A DNA stretch of 64,000 bases from Hydractinia symbiolongicarpus (lineage: Eukaryota; Cnidaria; Hydrozoa; Anthoathecata; Hydractiniidae), in assembly GCF_029227915.1 (NCBI RefSeq), contig NC_079882.1:29998001-30062000 (forward strand), read 5' to 3'. The number at the start of each line of letters is the position of its first letter. The first letter of the stretch is position 1. The notes under the pieces were generated by a model. The model was not told where the DNA came from, searched no databases, and was given only the letters and a program-made list of their open reading frames with translations. Both the position numbers and the translations under genes were made by a program. Positions 31,262-43,836 of the stretch are shown here, in pieces.

Positions 31262-32052
31262 GATGCCTGGAAGGAATATTAATATGTAGTAAAAATAACT
31301 TAATTTGACATGATTGCCGGAACTCAGCGATTACACTGGGCGCTGTGGTAGCGCTTCATTTGATAATTTAGATAAATAAGCCATTTTTTACTGTGTGACG
31401 AAACCTAGCCGTTATGGGGCACTTAATAAATAGGAACAGTTTCAACAACTACATTTCAATGAATTTCTAACGGTATCAGTCCGTTTGATTTACAACGGTT
31501 GCGTCACATATTCGTACCAACATGTATTTAGAGATATTTTCCGACATTACTAAGTTATATCGCTTTTAACAGTGAAACGATTGACTGTGGAACTTAAATG
31601 AACTGATTTTGGACTGTGACCTTATAAATGTGATAAATGAGCCAATTGGACTCCAAGAAATAACATTCTTCTTAATTTGACATGATTGCTTGAACTCAGC
31701 GATTACACTGGGCGCTGTGGTAGCGTTTCATTTAAAAATTTAGATAAATAAGTCCTTTTTGTACTGTGGGACCAATCCTAGCCGTTAGCGGGCTCTGAAG
31801 AAATAAAGACAGTTACAAATACCACATTTCACTGACTTTTTAACGGTGTCAGTCCGTTTGAGTTACAACGGTTGGATCACATATTCGTACCAACATGTAT
31901 TTAGCGATATTTTTCTGATATTACTAGGTTCCATCCCTTCTACCAGTGAAACGATTGACTGTGGGACTTAATTGAACTAACCTTGGACTGTGACCTGATA
32001 AATGTGATAAATGAGCCAATTGGACTCCAAGAAATAACATTCTTCTTAATTT

Positions 32053-35000
32053 GACAAGATTGCTTGAACTCAGCGATTACACTGGGCGCTGTGGTAGCGT
32101 TTCATTTAAAAATTTTGATAAATAAGTCATTTTTTGCTGTGGGACCAATCCTAGCCGTTATGGGGGGCTTAATAAATAGGAACAGTTTCAAAAACTACAT
32201 TTCAACGAATTTTTAAAGCTATCATTCCGTTTGAGTTACAACGGTTGCGTCACATATTCGTCCCCATATGTATTTAGGGATATTTTTCTGATATTACTAG
32301 GTTGTGTTGCTTTTAACAGTGAAACGATTGACTGTGGAACTTTAATGAACTGATTTTTGACTGTGACCTTAAAAATGTGATAAATGAGCCTATTGGACTC
32401 CAAGAAATAATATTCTTCTTAATTTGACATGATTGCCGAAACTCAGCGATTACACTGGGCGCTGTGGTAGCGCTTCATTCAAAAATTAAGATAAAAAAGT
32501 CATTTTTTGCTGTGGGACCAATCCTAGCCGTTAGCGGGCGCTGAAGAAATAGAGGCAGTTAAAAATACCACATTTCACTGACTTTCTAAAGGTGTCAGTC
32601 CGTTTGAGTTACAACGGTTGGATCACATATTCGTACCAACATGTATTTAGCAATATTTTTCTGATATTACTAGGTTCCATCCCTTCTACCAGTGAAACGA
32701 TTGACTGTGGGACTTAATTGAACTAACTTTGGACTGTGACCTGATAAATGTGATAAATGAGATAATTGGATCCCAAGAAATAACATTCTTTTTAATTTGA
32801 CGTGATTGCCGGAACTCAGCGATTACACTGGGCGCTGCGGTAGCGCTTTATTTAAAAATTTAGATAAATAAGTCTTTTCTTACTGTGGGATTAATCCAGG
32901 CCGTTAGCACGCGCTGAAGAAATAGAGACATTCTCAAAAACTGCATTTCATTGACTTGTTGGAGGTATCAATCCGTTTGAGTTACAACGGTTGCGTCACA
33001 TATTCGTACCATTATGTATTTAGTGATATTTTCCGACATTACTAAGTTATATCGCTTTTAACAGTGAAACGTTCGACTGTTGGACTTAATTGAACTGATT
33101 TTGGACTGTTAAATGATGAATGTGATAAATGAGACGATTGGAGTCCAAGAAATAACATTCTTCTTAATTTGACATGATTGCCGCTACTCAGCGATTACAC
33201 TAGGCGCTGTGGTAGCGCTACATTTAAAAACTTAGATAAATAAGTCATTCTTTACTGTGGCACCAATCCTAGCCGCTATCGCACGCTGAAGAAAGAGCGA
33301 CACATTCAAAAACTACATTTCATTGACTTTTTAACGGTGTCAGTCCGTTTGAGTTACAACGGTTGCGTCACTTATTCGTACCAACATGTATTTAGTGATA
33401 TTTTCCGACATTACTAAGTTATATCGCTAATCGCTATTTAGCGATATTTTTCTGATATTACTAGGTTGCATCCCTTCTACCAGTGAAACGTTTGACTGTG
33501 GAACTTAAATGAACTGATTTTGGACTGTGAACTTATAAATGTGATAAATGAGCCAATTGGACTCCAAGAAATAACATTCTTCTTAATTTGACAAGATTGC
33601 TTGAACTCAGCGATTACACTGGGCGCTGTGGTAGCGTTTCATTTAAAAATTTTGATAAATAAGTCATTTTTTGCTGTGGGACCAATCCTAGCCGTTATGG
33701 GGGGCTTAATAAATAGGAACAGTTTCAAAAACTACATTTCAACGAATTTTTAAAGCTATCATTCCGTTTGAGTTACAACGGTTGCGTCACATATTCGTCC
33801 CCATATGTATTTAGGGATATTTTTCTGATATTACTAGGTTGTGTTGCTTTTAACAGTGAAACGATTGACTGTGGAACTTTAATGAACTGATTTTTGACTG
33901 TGACCTTAAAAATGTGATAAATGAGCCTATTGGACTCCAAGAAATAATATTCTTCTTAATTTGACATGATTGCCGAAACTCAGCGATTACACTGGGCGCT
34001 GTGGTAGCGCTTCATTCAAAAATTAAGATAAAAAAGTCATTTTTTGCTGTGGGACCAATCCTAGCCGTTAGCGGGCGCTGAAGAAATAGAGGCAGTTAAA
34101 AATACCACATTTCACTGACTTTCTAAAGGTGTCAGTCCGTTTGAGTTACAACGGTTGGATCACATATTCGTACCAACATGTATTTAGCAATATTTTTCTG
34201 ATATTACTAGGTTCCATCCCTTCTACCAGTGAAACGATTGACTGTGGGACTTAATTGAACTAACTTTGGACTGTGACCTGATAAATGTGATAAATGAGAT
34301 AATTGGATCCCAAGAAATAACATTCTTTTTAATTTGACGTGATTGCCGGAACTCAGCGATTACACTGGGCGCTGCGGTAGCGCTTTATTTAAAAATTTAG
34401 ATAAATAAGTCTTTTCTTACTGTGGGATTAATCCAGGCCGTTAGCACGCGCTGAAGAAATAGAGACATTCTCAAAAACTGCATTTCATTGACTTGTTGGA
34501 GGTATCAATCCGTTTGAGTTACAACGGTTGCGTCACATATTCGTACCATTATGTATTTAGTGATATTTTCCGACATTACTAAGTTATATCGCTTTTAACA
34601 GTGAAACGTTCGACTGTTGGACTTAATTGAACTGATTTTGGACTGTTAAATGATGAATGTGATAAATGAGACGATTGGAGTCCAAGAAATAACATTCTTC
34701 TTAATTTGACATGATTGCCGCTACTCAGCGATTACACTAGGCGCTGTGGTAGCGCTACATTTAAAAACTTAGATAAATAAGTCATTCTTTACTGTGGCAC
34801 CAATCCTAGCCGCTATCGCACGCTGAAGAAAGAGCGACACATTCAAAAACTACATTTCATTGACTTTTTAACGGTGTCAGTCCGTTTGAGTTACAACGGT
34901 TGCGTCACTTATTCGTACCAACATGTATTTAGTGATATTTTCCGACATTACTAAGTTATATCGCTAATCGCTATTTAGCGATATTTTTCTGATATTACTA

Positions 35001-35126
35001 GGTTGCATCCCTTCTACCAGTGAAACGTTTGACTGTGGAACTTAAATGAACTGATTTTGGACTGTGAACTTATAAATGTGATAAATGAGCCAATTGGACT
35101 CCAAGAAATAACATTCTTCTTAATTT
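32053..35126 (+). repeat. 1,537-bp tetrameric higher-order repeat, two full copies
   Basis: Units begin at 32053, 33590 and 35127, with the third shortened (the next equivalent point is 35919, 792 bases on). Each unit holds monomers of 373, 373, 372 and 419 bases; the last carries a ~47-base partial duplication around CGCTAATCGCTATTTAGCGA. By eye the two full copies differ at very few sites, far less than neighbouring monomers within a unit. Confidence 0.9.
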
Positions 35127-36659
35127 GACAAGATTGCTTGAACTCAGCGATTACACTGGGCGCTGTGGTAGCGTTTCATTTAAAAATTTTGATAAATAAG
35201 TCATTTTTTGCTGTGGGACCAATCCTAGCCGTTATGGGGGGCTTAATAAATAGGAACAGTTTCAAAAACTACATTTCAACGAATTTTTAAAGCTATCATT
35301 CCGTTTGAGTTACAACGGTTGCGTCACATATTCGTCCCCATATGTATTTAGGGATATTTTTCTGATATTACTAGGTTGTGTTGCTTTTAACAGTGAAACG
35401 ATTGACTGTGGAACTTTAATGAACTGATTTTTGACTGTGACCTTATAAATGTGATAAATGAGCCTATTGGACTCCAAGAAATAATATTCTTCTTAATTTG
35501 ACATGATTGCCGAAACTCAGCGATTACACTGGGCGCTGTGGTAGCGCTTCATTCAAAAATTAAGATAAAAAAGTCATTTTTTGCTGTGGGACCAATCCTA
35601 GCCGTTAGCGGGCGCTGAAGAAAGAGCGACACATTCAAAAACTACATTTCATTGACTTTTTAACGGTGTCAGTCCGTTTGAGTTACAACGGTTGCGTCAC
35701 TTATTCGTACCAACATGTATTTAGTGATATTTTCCGACATTACTAAGTTATATCGCTAATCGCTATTTAGCGATATTTTTCTGATATTACTAGGTTGCAT
35801 CCCTTCTACCAGTGAAACGTTTGACTGTGGAACTTAAATGAACTGATTTTGGACTGTGAACTTATAAATGTGATAAATGAGCCAATTGGACTCCAAGAAA
35901 TAACATTCTTCTTAATTTGACAAGATTGCTTGAACTCAGCGATTACACTGGGCGCTGTGGTAGCGTTTCATTTAAAAATTTTGATAAATAAGTCATTTTT
36001 TGCTGTGGGACCAATCCTAGCCGTTATGGGGGGCTTAATAAATAGGAACAGTTTCAAAAACTACATTTCAACGAATTTTTAAAGCTATCATTCCGTTTGA
36101 GTTACAACGGTTGCGTCACATATTCGTCCCCATATGTATTTAGGGATATTTTTCTGATATTACTAGGTTGTGTTGCTTTTAACAGTGAAACGATTGACTG
36201 TGGAACTTTAATGAACTGATTTTTGACTGTGACCTTATAAATGTGATAAATGAGCCTATTGGACTCCAAGAAATAATATTCTTCTTAATTTGACATGATT
36301 GCCGACACTCAGCGACTACACTGGGCGCTGTGGTAGCGCTTCATTCAAAAATTAAGATAAAAAAGTCATTTTTTGCTGTGGGACCAATCCTAGCCGTTAG
36401 CGGGCGCTGAAGAAATAGAGGCAGTTAAAAATACCACATTTCACTGACTTTCTAAAGGTGTCAGTCCGTTTGAGTTACAACGGTTGGATCACATATTCGT
36501 ACCAACATGTATTTAGCAATATTTTTCTGATATTACTAGGTTCCATCCCTTCTACCAGTGAAACGATTGACTGTGGGACTTAATTGAACTAACTTTGGAC
36601 TGTGACCTGATAAATGTGATAAATGAGATAATTGGATCCCAAGAAATAACATTCTTTTT

Positions 36660-38160
36660 AATTTGACGTGATTGCCGGAACTCAGCGATTACACTGGGCG
36701 CTGCGGTAGCGCTTTATTTAAAAATTTAGATAAATAAGTCTTTTCTTACTGTGGGATTAATCCAGGCCGTTAGCACGCGCTGAAGAAATAGAGACATTCT
36801 CAAAAACTGCATTTCATTGACTTGTTGGAGGTATCAATCCGTTTGAGTTACAACGGTTGCGTCACATATTCGTCCCCATATGTATTTAGGGATATTTTTC
36901 TGATATTACTAGGTTGTGTTGCTTTTAACAGTGAAACGATTGACTGTGGAACTTTAATGAACTGATTTTTGACTGTGACCTTATAAATGTGATAAATGAG
37001 CCTATTGGACTCCAAGAAATAATATTCTTCTTAATTTGACATGATTGCCGAAACTCAGCGATTACACTGGGCGCTGTGGTAGCGCTTCATTCAAAAATTA
37101 AGATAAAAAAGTCATTTTTTGCTGTGGGACCAATCCTAGCCGTTAGCGGGCGCTGAAGAAATAGAGGCAGTTAAAAATACCACATTTCACTGACTTTCTA
37201 AAGGTGTCAGTCCGTTTGAGTTACAACGGTTGGATCACATATTCGTACCAACATGTATTTAGCAATATTTTTCTGATATTACTAGGTTCCATCCCTTCTA
37301 CCAGTGAAACGATTGACTGTGGGACTTAATTGAACTAACTTTGGACTGTGACCTGATAAATGTGATAAATGAGATAATTGGATCCCAAGAAATAACATTC
37401 TTTTTAATTTGACGTGATTGCCGGAACTCAGCGATTACACTGGGCGCTGCGGTAGCGCTTTATTTAAAAATTTAGATAAATAAGTCTTTTCTTACTGTGG
37501 GATTAATCCAGGCCGTTAGCACGCGCTGAAGAAATAGAGACATTCTCAAAAACTGCATTTCATTGACTTGTTGGAGGTATCAATCCGTTTGAGTTACAAC
37601 GGTTGCGTCACATATTCGTCCCCATATGTATTTAGGGATATTTTTCTGATATTACTAGGTTGTGTTGCTTTTAACAGTGAAACGATTGACTGTGGAACTT
37701 TAATGAACTGATTTTTGACTGTGACCTTATAAATGTGATAAATGAGCCTATTGGACTGCAAGAAATAATATTCTTCTTAATTTGACATGATTGCCGAAAC
37801 TCAGCGATTACACTGGGCGCTGTGGTAGCGCTTCATTCAAAAATTAAGATAAAAAAGTCATTTTTTGCTGTGGGACCAATCCTAGCCGTTAGCGGGCGCT
37901 GAAGAAATAGAGGCAGTTAAAAATACCACATTTCACTGACTTTCTAAAGGTGTCAGTCCGTTTGAGTTACAACGGTTGGATCACATATTCGTACCAACAT
38001 GTATTTAGCAATATTTTTCTGATATTACTAGGTTCCATCCCTTCTACCAGTGAAACGATTGACTGTGGGACTTAATTGAACTAACTTTGGACTGTGACCT
38101 GATAAATGTGATAAATGAGATAATTGGATCCCAAGAAATAACATTCTTTTTAATTTGACG
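36660..38160 (+). repeat. ~746-bp dimeric higher-order repeat
   Basis: The GACGTGATTGCCGG-type monomer recurs at about 36,666, 37,411 and 38,158, that is every second monomer. The flanking monomers are the GCCGAAAC type. It follows the tetrameric region and shares monomers with it, so it probably arose by unequal exchange. Confidence 0.8.
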
Positions 38161-41100
38161 TGATTGCCGGAACTCAGCGATTACACTGGGCGCTGCGGTA
38201 GCGCTTTATTTAAAAATTTAGATAAATAAGTCTTTTCTTACTGTGGGATTAATCCAGGCCGTTAGCACGCGCTGAAGAAATAGAGACATTCTCAAAAACT
38301 GCATTTCATTGACTTGTTGGAGGTATCAATCCGTTTGAGTTACAACGGTTGCGTCACATATTCGTACCATTATGTATTTAGTGATATTTTCCGACATTAC
38401 TAAGTTATATTGCTTTCAACAGTGAACCGATTGACTGTGGAACTTAAATGATGTGATTTTGTACTGTGACCTTATAAATGTGATAAATGAGCCTATTGGA
38501 CTCCAAGAAATAACATTCTTCTTAATTTGACATGATTGCCGAAATTCAGCGATTACACTGGGCGCTGTGGTAGCGCTTCATTCAAAAATTAAGATAAAAA
38601 TGTCATTTTTTGCTGTGGGACTAATCCTAGCCGTTAGCGGGCGCTGAAGAAATAGAGACAGTTACAAATACCACATTTCACTGACTTTCTAACGGTGTCT
38701 GTCCGTTTGAGTTACAACGGTTGGGTCACATATTCGTACCAACATGTATTTAGCAATATTTTTCTGATATTACTAGGTTGCATCGCTTTTAACAGTGAAA
38801 CGATTGACTGTGGGACTTAATTGAACTGATTTTAAACTATTAACTGATAAATGTGATAAATGAGTTAATTGGACAGCAAGAAATAACATTCTTCTTAATT
38901 TGACGTGATTGCCGGAACTCAGCGATTACACTGGGCGCTTCTGTAGCGCTTTATTTTAACATTTAGATAAATAAGTATTTTCTTACTGTGGGATTAATCC
39001 AGGCCGTTAGCACGCGCTGAAGATATAGAGACATTCGCAAAAACTACATTTCATTGACTTGTTGGCAGTATCAATCCGTTTGAGGTACAAGGGTTGGGTC
39101 ACGTATTCGCACCATTATGTATTTAGTGATATTTTCCGACATTACTAAGTTATATCGCGTTAAATAGTGAAACGATTGACTGTGGGACTTAATTGAACTA
39201 ACTTTGGACTGTGACCTTTTAAATGTCATAAATGAGACAATTGGACTGCAAGAAATAACATTCTTCTTAACTTGACATGATTGCCGCAACTCAGCGATTA
39301 CACTGGGCGCTGGGGTAGCGCTTCACTTAAAAATTTAGATAAATAAGTCATTCTTTACTGTGGGACCAATTCCAGCCGTTAGCACGCGCTGAAGAAATAG
39401 AGACATTCCCAAAAACTACATTTCATTGACTTGTTGGCGGTATCAATCCGTTTGAGTTACAACGGTTGCGTCACACATTCGTACCATTATGTATTTAGTG
39501 ATATTTTCCGACATTACTAAGTTATATCGCTTTTAACAGTGAAACGTTCTACTGTGGGACTTAATTGAACTGATTTTGGACTGTTAACTGATAAATGTGA
39601 TGAATGAGTTAATTGAACTCCAAGAAATAACATTCTTCTTAATTTGACATGATTGCTTGAACTCAGCCATTACACTGGGCGTTGTGGTAGAGCTTCATTT
39701 AAAATTATAGATAAATAAGTCATTTTTTGCTGTGGCACCAATCCTAGCCGTTAGCGGGCGCTGAAGAAATAGAGGCAGTTACAAATACCACATTTCACTG
39801 ACTTTCTAACGGTGTCAGTCCGTTTGAGTTACAACGGTTGGATCACATATTCGTACCAACATGAATTTAGCAATATTTTTCTGATATTAGTAGGTTGCAT
39901 CCCTTCTACCAGTGAAACGATTGACTGTGGAACTTAATTGAACTAACTTTTGACTGTGACCTGATAAATGTGATAAATGAGACGATTGGAGTCCAAGAAA
40001 TAACACTCTTCTTAATTTGACATGATTGCCGCAACTCAGCGATTACACTGGGCGCTGTGGTAGCGCTTCATTTAAAAATTAAGATAAATAAGTCATTTTT
40101 TACTGTGGGACCAATTCTAGCCGTTAGCTCGCGTTGAAGTTATAGAGACAGTTTCAAAAATACATTTCATTGACTTTCTAACGGTGTCAATCCGTTTGAA
40201 TTACAACGGTTGTGCCACATATTCGTACCAACATGTATATAGCGATATTTTTCCGCTATTACTAGGTTGCATTGCTGTTAAGAGTGAAACGATTGACTGT
40301 GGGACTTTATTAAACTGATTTTGGACTTTGACCTTAAAAAGGTGATAAATGAGCCAGTTGGACTCCAAGAAATAACATTCTTCTTAATTTGACATGATTG
40401 CTGGAACTCAGCGATTACACTGTACGCTGTGGTAGCGCTTTATTTAAAAATTAAGATAAATCAGTCATTTTTTACTGTGGGACCAATCCTAGCCCTTAGC
40501 TCGCGCTGAAGTAATATAGACAGTTTCAAAAACTACATTTCATTGACTTTCCAACGGTGTCAATCTGTTTGAGTTACAACGGTTGCGTCACACATTCGTA
40601 CCAAGATGTACTTAGTGATTTTTTTCCGATATTACTAAGTTGTATTGCTGTTAAGAGTGAAACGAATGACTGTGGGACTTTATTAAGCTGACTCTGGACT
40701 GTGACCTTATAAATGTGATAAATGAGCCAATTGAACCCCAAAGAATTCTTCTTAATTTGACATGATTGCTGGAATTCAGCGATTACACTAGGCTCTGTGG
40801 TAGCGCTTTATTCGAAAATTTAGATAAATAAGTCTTTTCTTACTGTGGGATTAATCCAGGCCGTTAGCACGCGCTGAAGAAATAAAGACATTCTCAAAAA
40901 CTACATTTCATTGACTTGTTGGCAGTATCAATCCGTTTGAGTTACAACGGTTGCGTCACATATTTGTACCATTATGTATTTAGTGATATTTTCCGACATT
41001 ACTAAGTTATATCGCTTTTAACAGTGAAACGATTGACTGTGGGACTTAATTGAACTAACTTTGGACTGTGACCTGATAAATGTGATAAATGAGACAATTG

Positions 41101-41370
41101 GACTCCAAGAAATAATATTCTTCTTAACTTGACATGATTGCCGAGACTCAGCGATAACATGGGCGCTGTGGTAGCGCTTCATTTAAAAATTAAGATAAAA
41201 AAGTCATTTTTTACTGTGGGACCAATCCTAGCCCTTAGCGCGCGCTGAAGAAATAGAGACAGTTTCAAATACTACATTTCATTGACTTGGTAACGGTGTC
41301 AGTCCGTTTGAGTTACAATGGTTGGGTCACATATTCGTACCAACATTTATTTAGCGATATTATTCTGATA

Positions 41371-43836
41371 CTAGTCGATTAGGCCCGTGGAAAAATCCAC
41401 TTAGGCAGAAAAACAATTGAAAAGTTCTGTCATTTGAATTTTTGATGACATCAGCAAATATTTCAGTATATTAAATATGTCTTTTACAAAAAAAAATAAT
41501 CTGAAAATGCATAAAAAGAAAGTATATAAGTCATAATTTAACAAAAAAGTTCTTAAAATCTAACACAAAATATCAAATGTCAAATTGCATGAAATCCTCC
41601 CAACAAAACTTCAGACAAAATATGAAAAACAACGGCGTGCAAGGTGTAAAATCTAGTTAGTAGAAAGTTACAACATTGACAGTCACAACCCAGACAGTTA
41701 CGACAACAATAATAATAATGTCAGAAATAACACATCTCAAATATGTATACATCTTATTATGTGATTATGTTGAAAACCTTCAATATTTTAATCTGAAGTG
41801 TCGAAAAGAAAGGCTTGCAACAGTAAGCACAGATCTATGAAATAAGTTCTTTACGCATTTTAAACATTGTCTTTTCCCTAAATGCTTATACAACAATACA
41901 ACCTGAACAATATCAAAAAGCCAAACTTAAACAAACACAAAACACCTAAAAATAAAAAGTTAAACTTTGAAAAATCATTTATTCGGTTGCATACCATCCT
42001 CTCCCGCAAAAATATGCACAAAATGTAAAAATTAACCGGTTAACAAAACAATTTTTTGTCTAATGATCCATACTGACTTTACCAAACATTTTAACCTGAA
42101 ATGTCGAAAAAGCAATGAGCAAGGAGTAAATTTCTAATCAACAAAAATCATTATTTTGAAAACATTGTATATATATATATGGTCCTTCCTCACAATAGTT
42201 TACAATAAATGTAGAACACAAAGGTTTATGAGGAGTAAATCAAAATATGAACAAAAATCAGTTCAATTGGCATGTTCTATATTGTCTTCAGCCATAAAAT
42301 CTTCCACAAAATTGACATGAAAACCATCAAATTCAACTCAGAAAAAGCAGTCATTTAAGTGCATAAAAAAATACAACTTGTAGAATATCAAATTATTATT
42401 TTTAGTATATATAATTGCATATGGTCCTCCCTCACAACAGTTAAATTTTTGCACTAAATTTGAAACACAAAATACAAATTCTAAATAATTCCTATGGTTT
42501 TCCTCAAAAGTTTAATCAAAATATAAAAGATGAGAGGTGAACGACAAAATCAAAGTTTGCAGAATTTAATTATTTTGGTATATATATATATATATGTCTA
42601 TTGATATATGCCCTTTATAACAATATTTCAATCCAAAATGTGAAAAAGAAAAACAGTTTGCAACAAAATCTATTATTCTGATGATATTGCATACACTTTT
42701 TCTCCACAAAAGTGTAAAAAAGAATGGTTGTAGGAAATACTTCTGATTCAACAAAAATCAGTATTTGCATCTTGTGCTCATTAAATATTACCCAAAATTT
42801 CAAAAAACTGTGATTTGGAACGCATCAAATTTATAAATAGAGAGGGATCAGTCATTTCGGTATGTTGTACAGAGTCCTGACCGGTAAGAATTTATATAAA
42901 ATATAAAAAAAACACAAGTTTTTTCGGTGTTGTACTCCCTCAAAAAAGTTGAAACTTTTCTTAATTGAGACAAAATGCCATAAACAAAAACATTTTAGTC
43001 AGAACATCTAGAACAACAAAAATCACTACACTTAAGGTACCAGAATTACTACATGTTAAATAAAAATCGTTTCGTCATATTGCATGTAACCGATGTATAT
43101 ATATAAGTTTAGTTACACAAAATGTGAAAAATACATTATTTGCATACACAAATTGTGAAAAATACATTATTTGCTTAAAAACAGTCCTTAAACTCTTCGT
43201 AAATATTATGTAATACTTTTTTAAAAGTTGTTGTGGCTTGTTAATTTAAGCTTAAAATGTCAATTAAAATAAGTTACAGTCACATTCTTAGCAAAGACCA
43301 CTAAGGTTAGCTTACATGTAAAAAGCAACATAAAACTGAAGCTAACATAAGGTAGCTACAGCAGCTAATAGCTGGTCACTTAAATATAAACTGGAGACTT
43401 AGCTAGGTATAAAGAACATGGCTACATATTTATAAAATCCTAGCTACCTAGCTAGTTGTTGTTGGTGTGGTTGATGCTAGCTAACAAACATGTCTCGCAT
43501 CAATAATATCATCAAAACTTTAAAAAACATAAACAAACCTTTCTATACTTCATTTATATACCATGCCCCTTTTTAAATGATTTTGTAAAGATTTATTTTA
43601 AAGGCAAGAGAAGACAAATGCTTAAAAAGGACAGCCATCTTTTTTGCAAACACAATTTCCGTTACTTTGTGCTAGAACTTCATTTAACAAACCACACAAA
43701 ACTCGCGGCTTTTCACGACAAAGAAGACATATTTTTTTCGGCAACATCAAAGATTTTTTTCAGTAACATCAAAGGAAAATGACGATATCAACTTTGCCTG
43801 TCACAGAGACACGGAACTGGCGTATTATTATATAGA
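41371..43836 (-). mobile_element. Non-autonomous Helitron-like element 1, copy a
   Basis: On the - strand it starts TCTATATAATAATACGCC and ends ...GACTAG (CTRR form), inserted between A and T of a satellite monomer with no target duplication. The uninterrupted monomer reads GTAATATCAG at this point. A 3'-terminal hairpin GTGGA-TTTT-TCCAC lies 16 bases before the end. These are the hallmarks of Helitrons. The 2,466-bp interior is AT-rich with no Rep/helicase coding; short open frames (e.g. around 42,600) are not protein-like. Internal repeats of GGTCC(T/C)(T/C)CCTCACAA follow AT runs. Confidence 0.8.

Larger units (their letters stand above)
24970..31290 (+). mobile_element. Decayed Polinton (Maverick)-like element, structural genes missing
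   Basis: A block of higher GC than its surroundings holds tightly packed + strand genes: SAP-like N-terminal segment, family B DNA polymerase, two small membrane ORFs and two small Cys-pair ORFs. The polymerase type is that of Polintons and related elements, which prime replication with a protein and carry terminal inverted repeats. Satellite-like sequence in inverted orientation brackets the coding block and may be that terminal repeat. No retroviral-type integrase, FtsK-like ATPase, adenain-like protease or capsid gene is recognisable, so it is deleted or a non-structural relative. All larger genes are broken. Confidence 0.75.
31290..41370 (+). repeat. Satellite array block A (~372-bp monomer)
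   Basis: Head-to-tail monomers start at GAC(A/G)(T/A)GATTG blocks, e.g. 31307, 31679, 32053, 32426, 32799 and 33171 (spacings 372-374). Conserved parts include CTCAGCGATTACACTGGGCG, GCGCTGTGGTAGCGC (an inverted repeat), GAGTTACAACGGTTGCGTCA, TATTCGTACCA and GTGAAACGATTGACTGTGGG. Higher-order repeats are present within 32-38.2 kb. There is no coding frame. The length is about two nucleosome repeats, as in many centromeric or pericentromeric satellites. Confidence 0.95.

Noticed and set aside
39071-39289. Open frames inside the satellite
   Set aside because: They do not persist across monomers and have no protein character.
42566-42803. - strand frames inside both Helitron 1 copies (also 51,125-51,356)
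   Set aside because: They are repeated only because the Helitron is duplicated; AT-rich low-complexity translation, no Rep or helicase motif.
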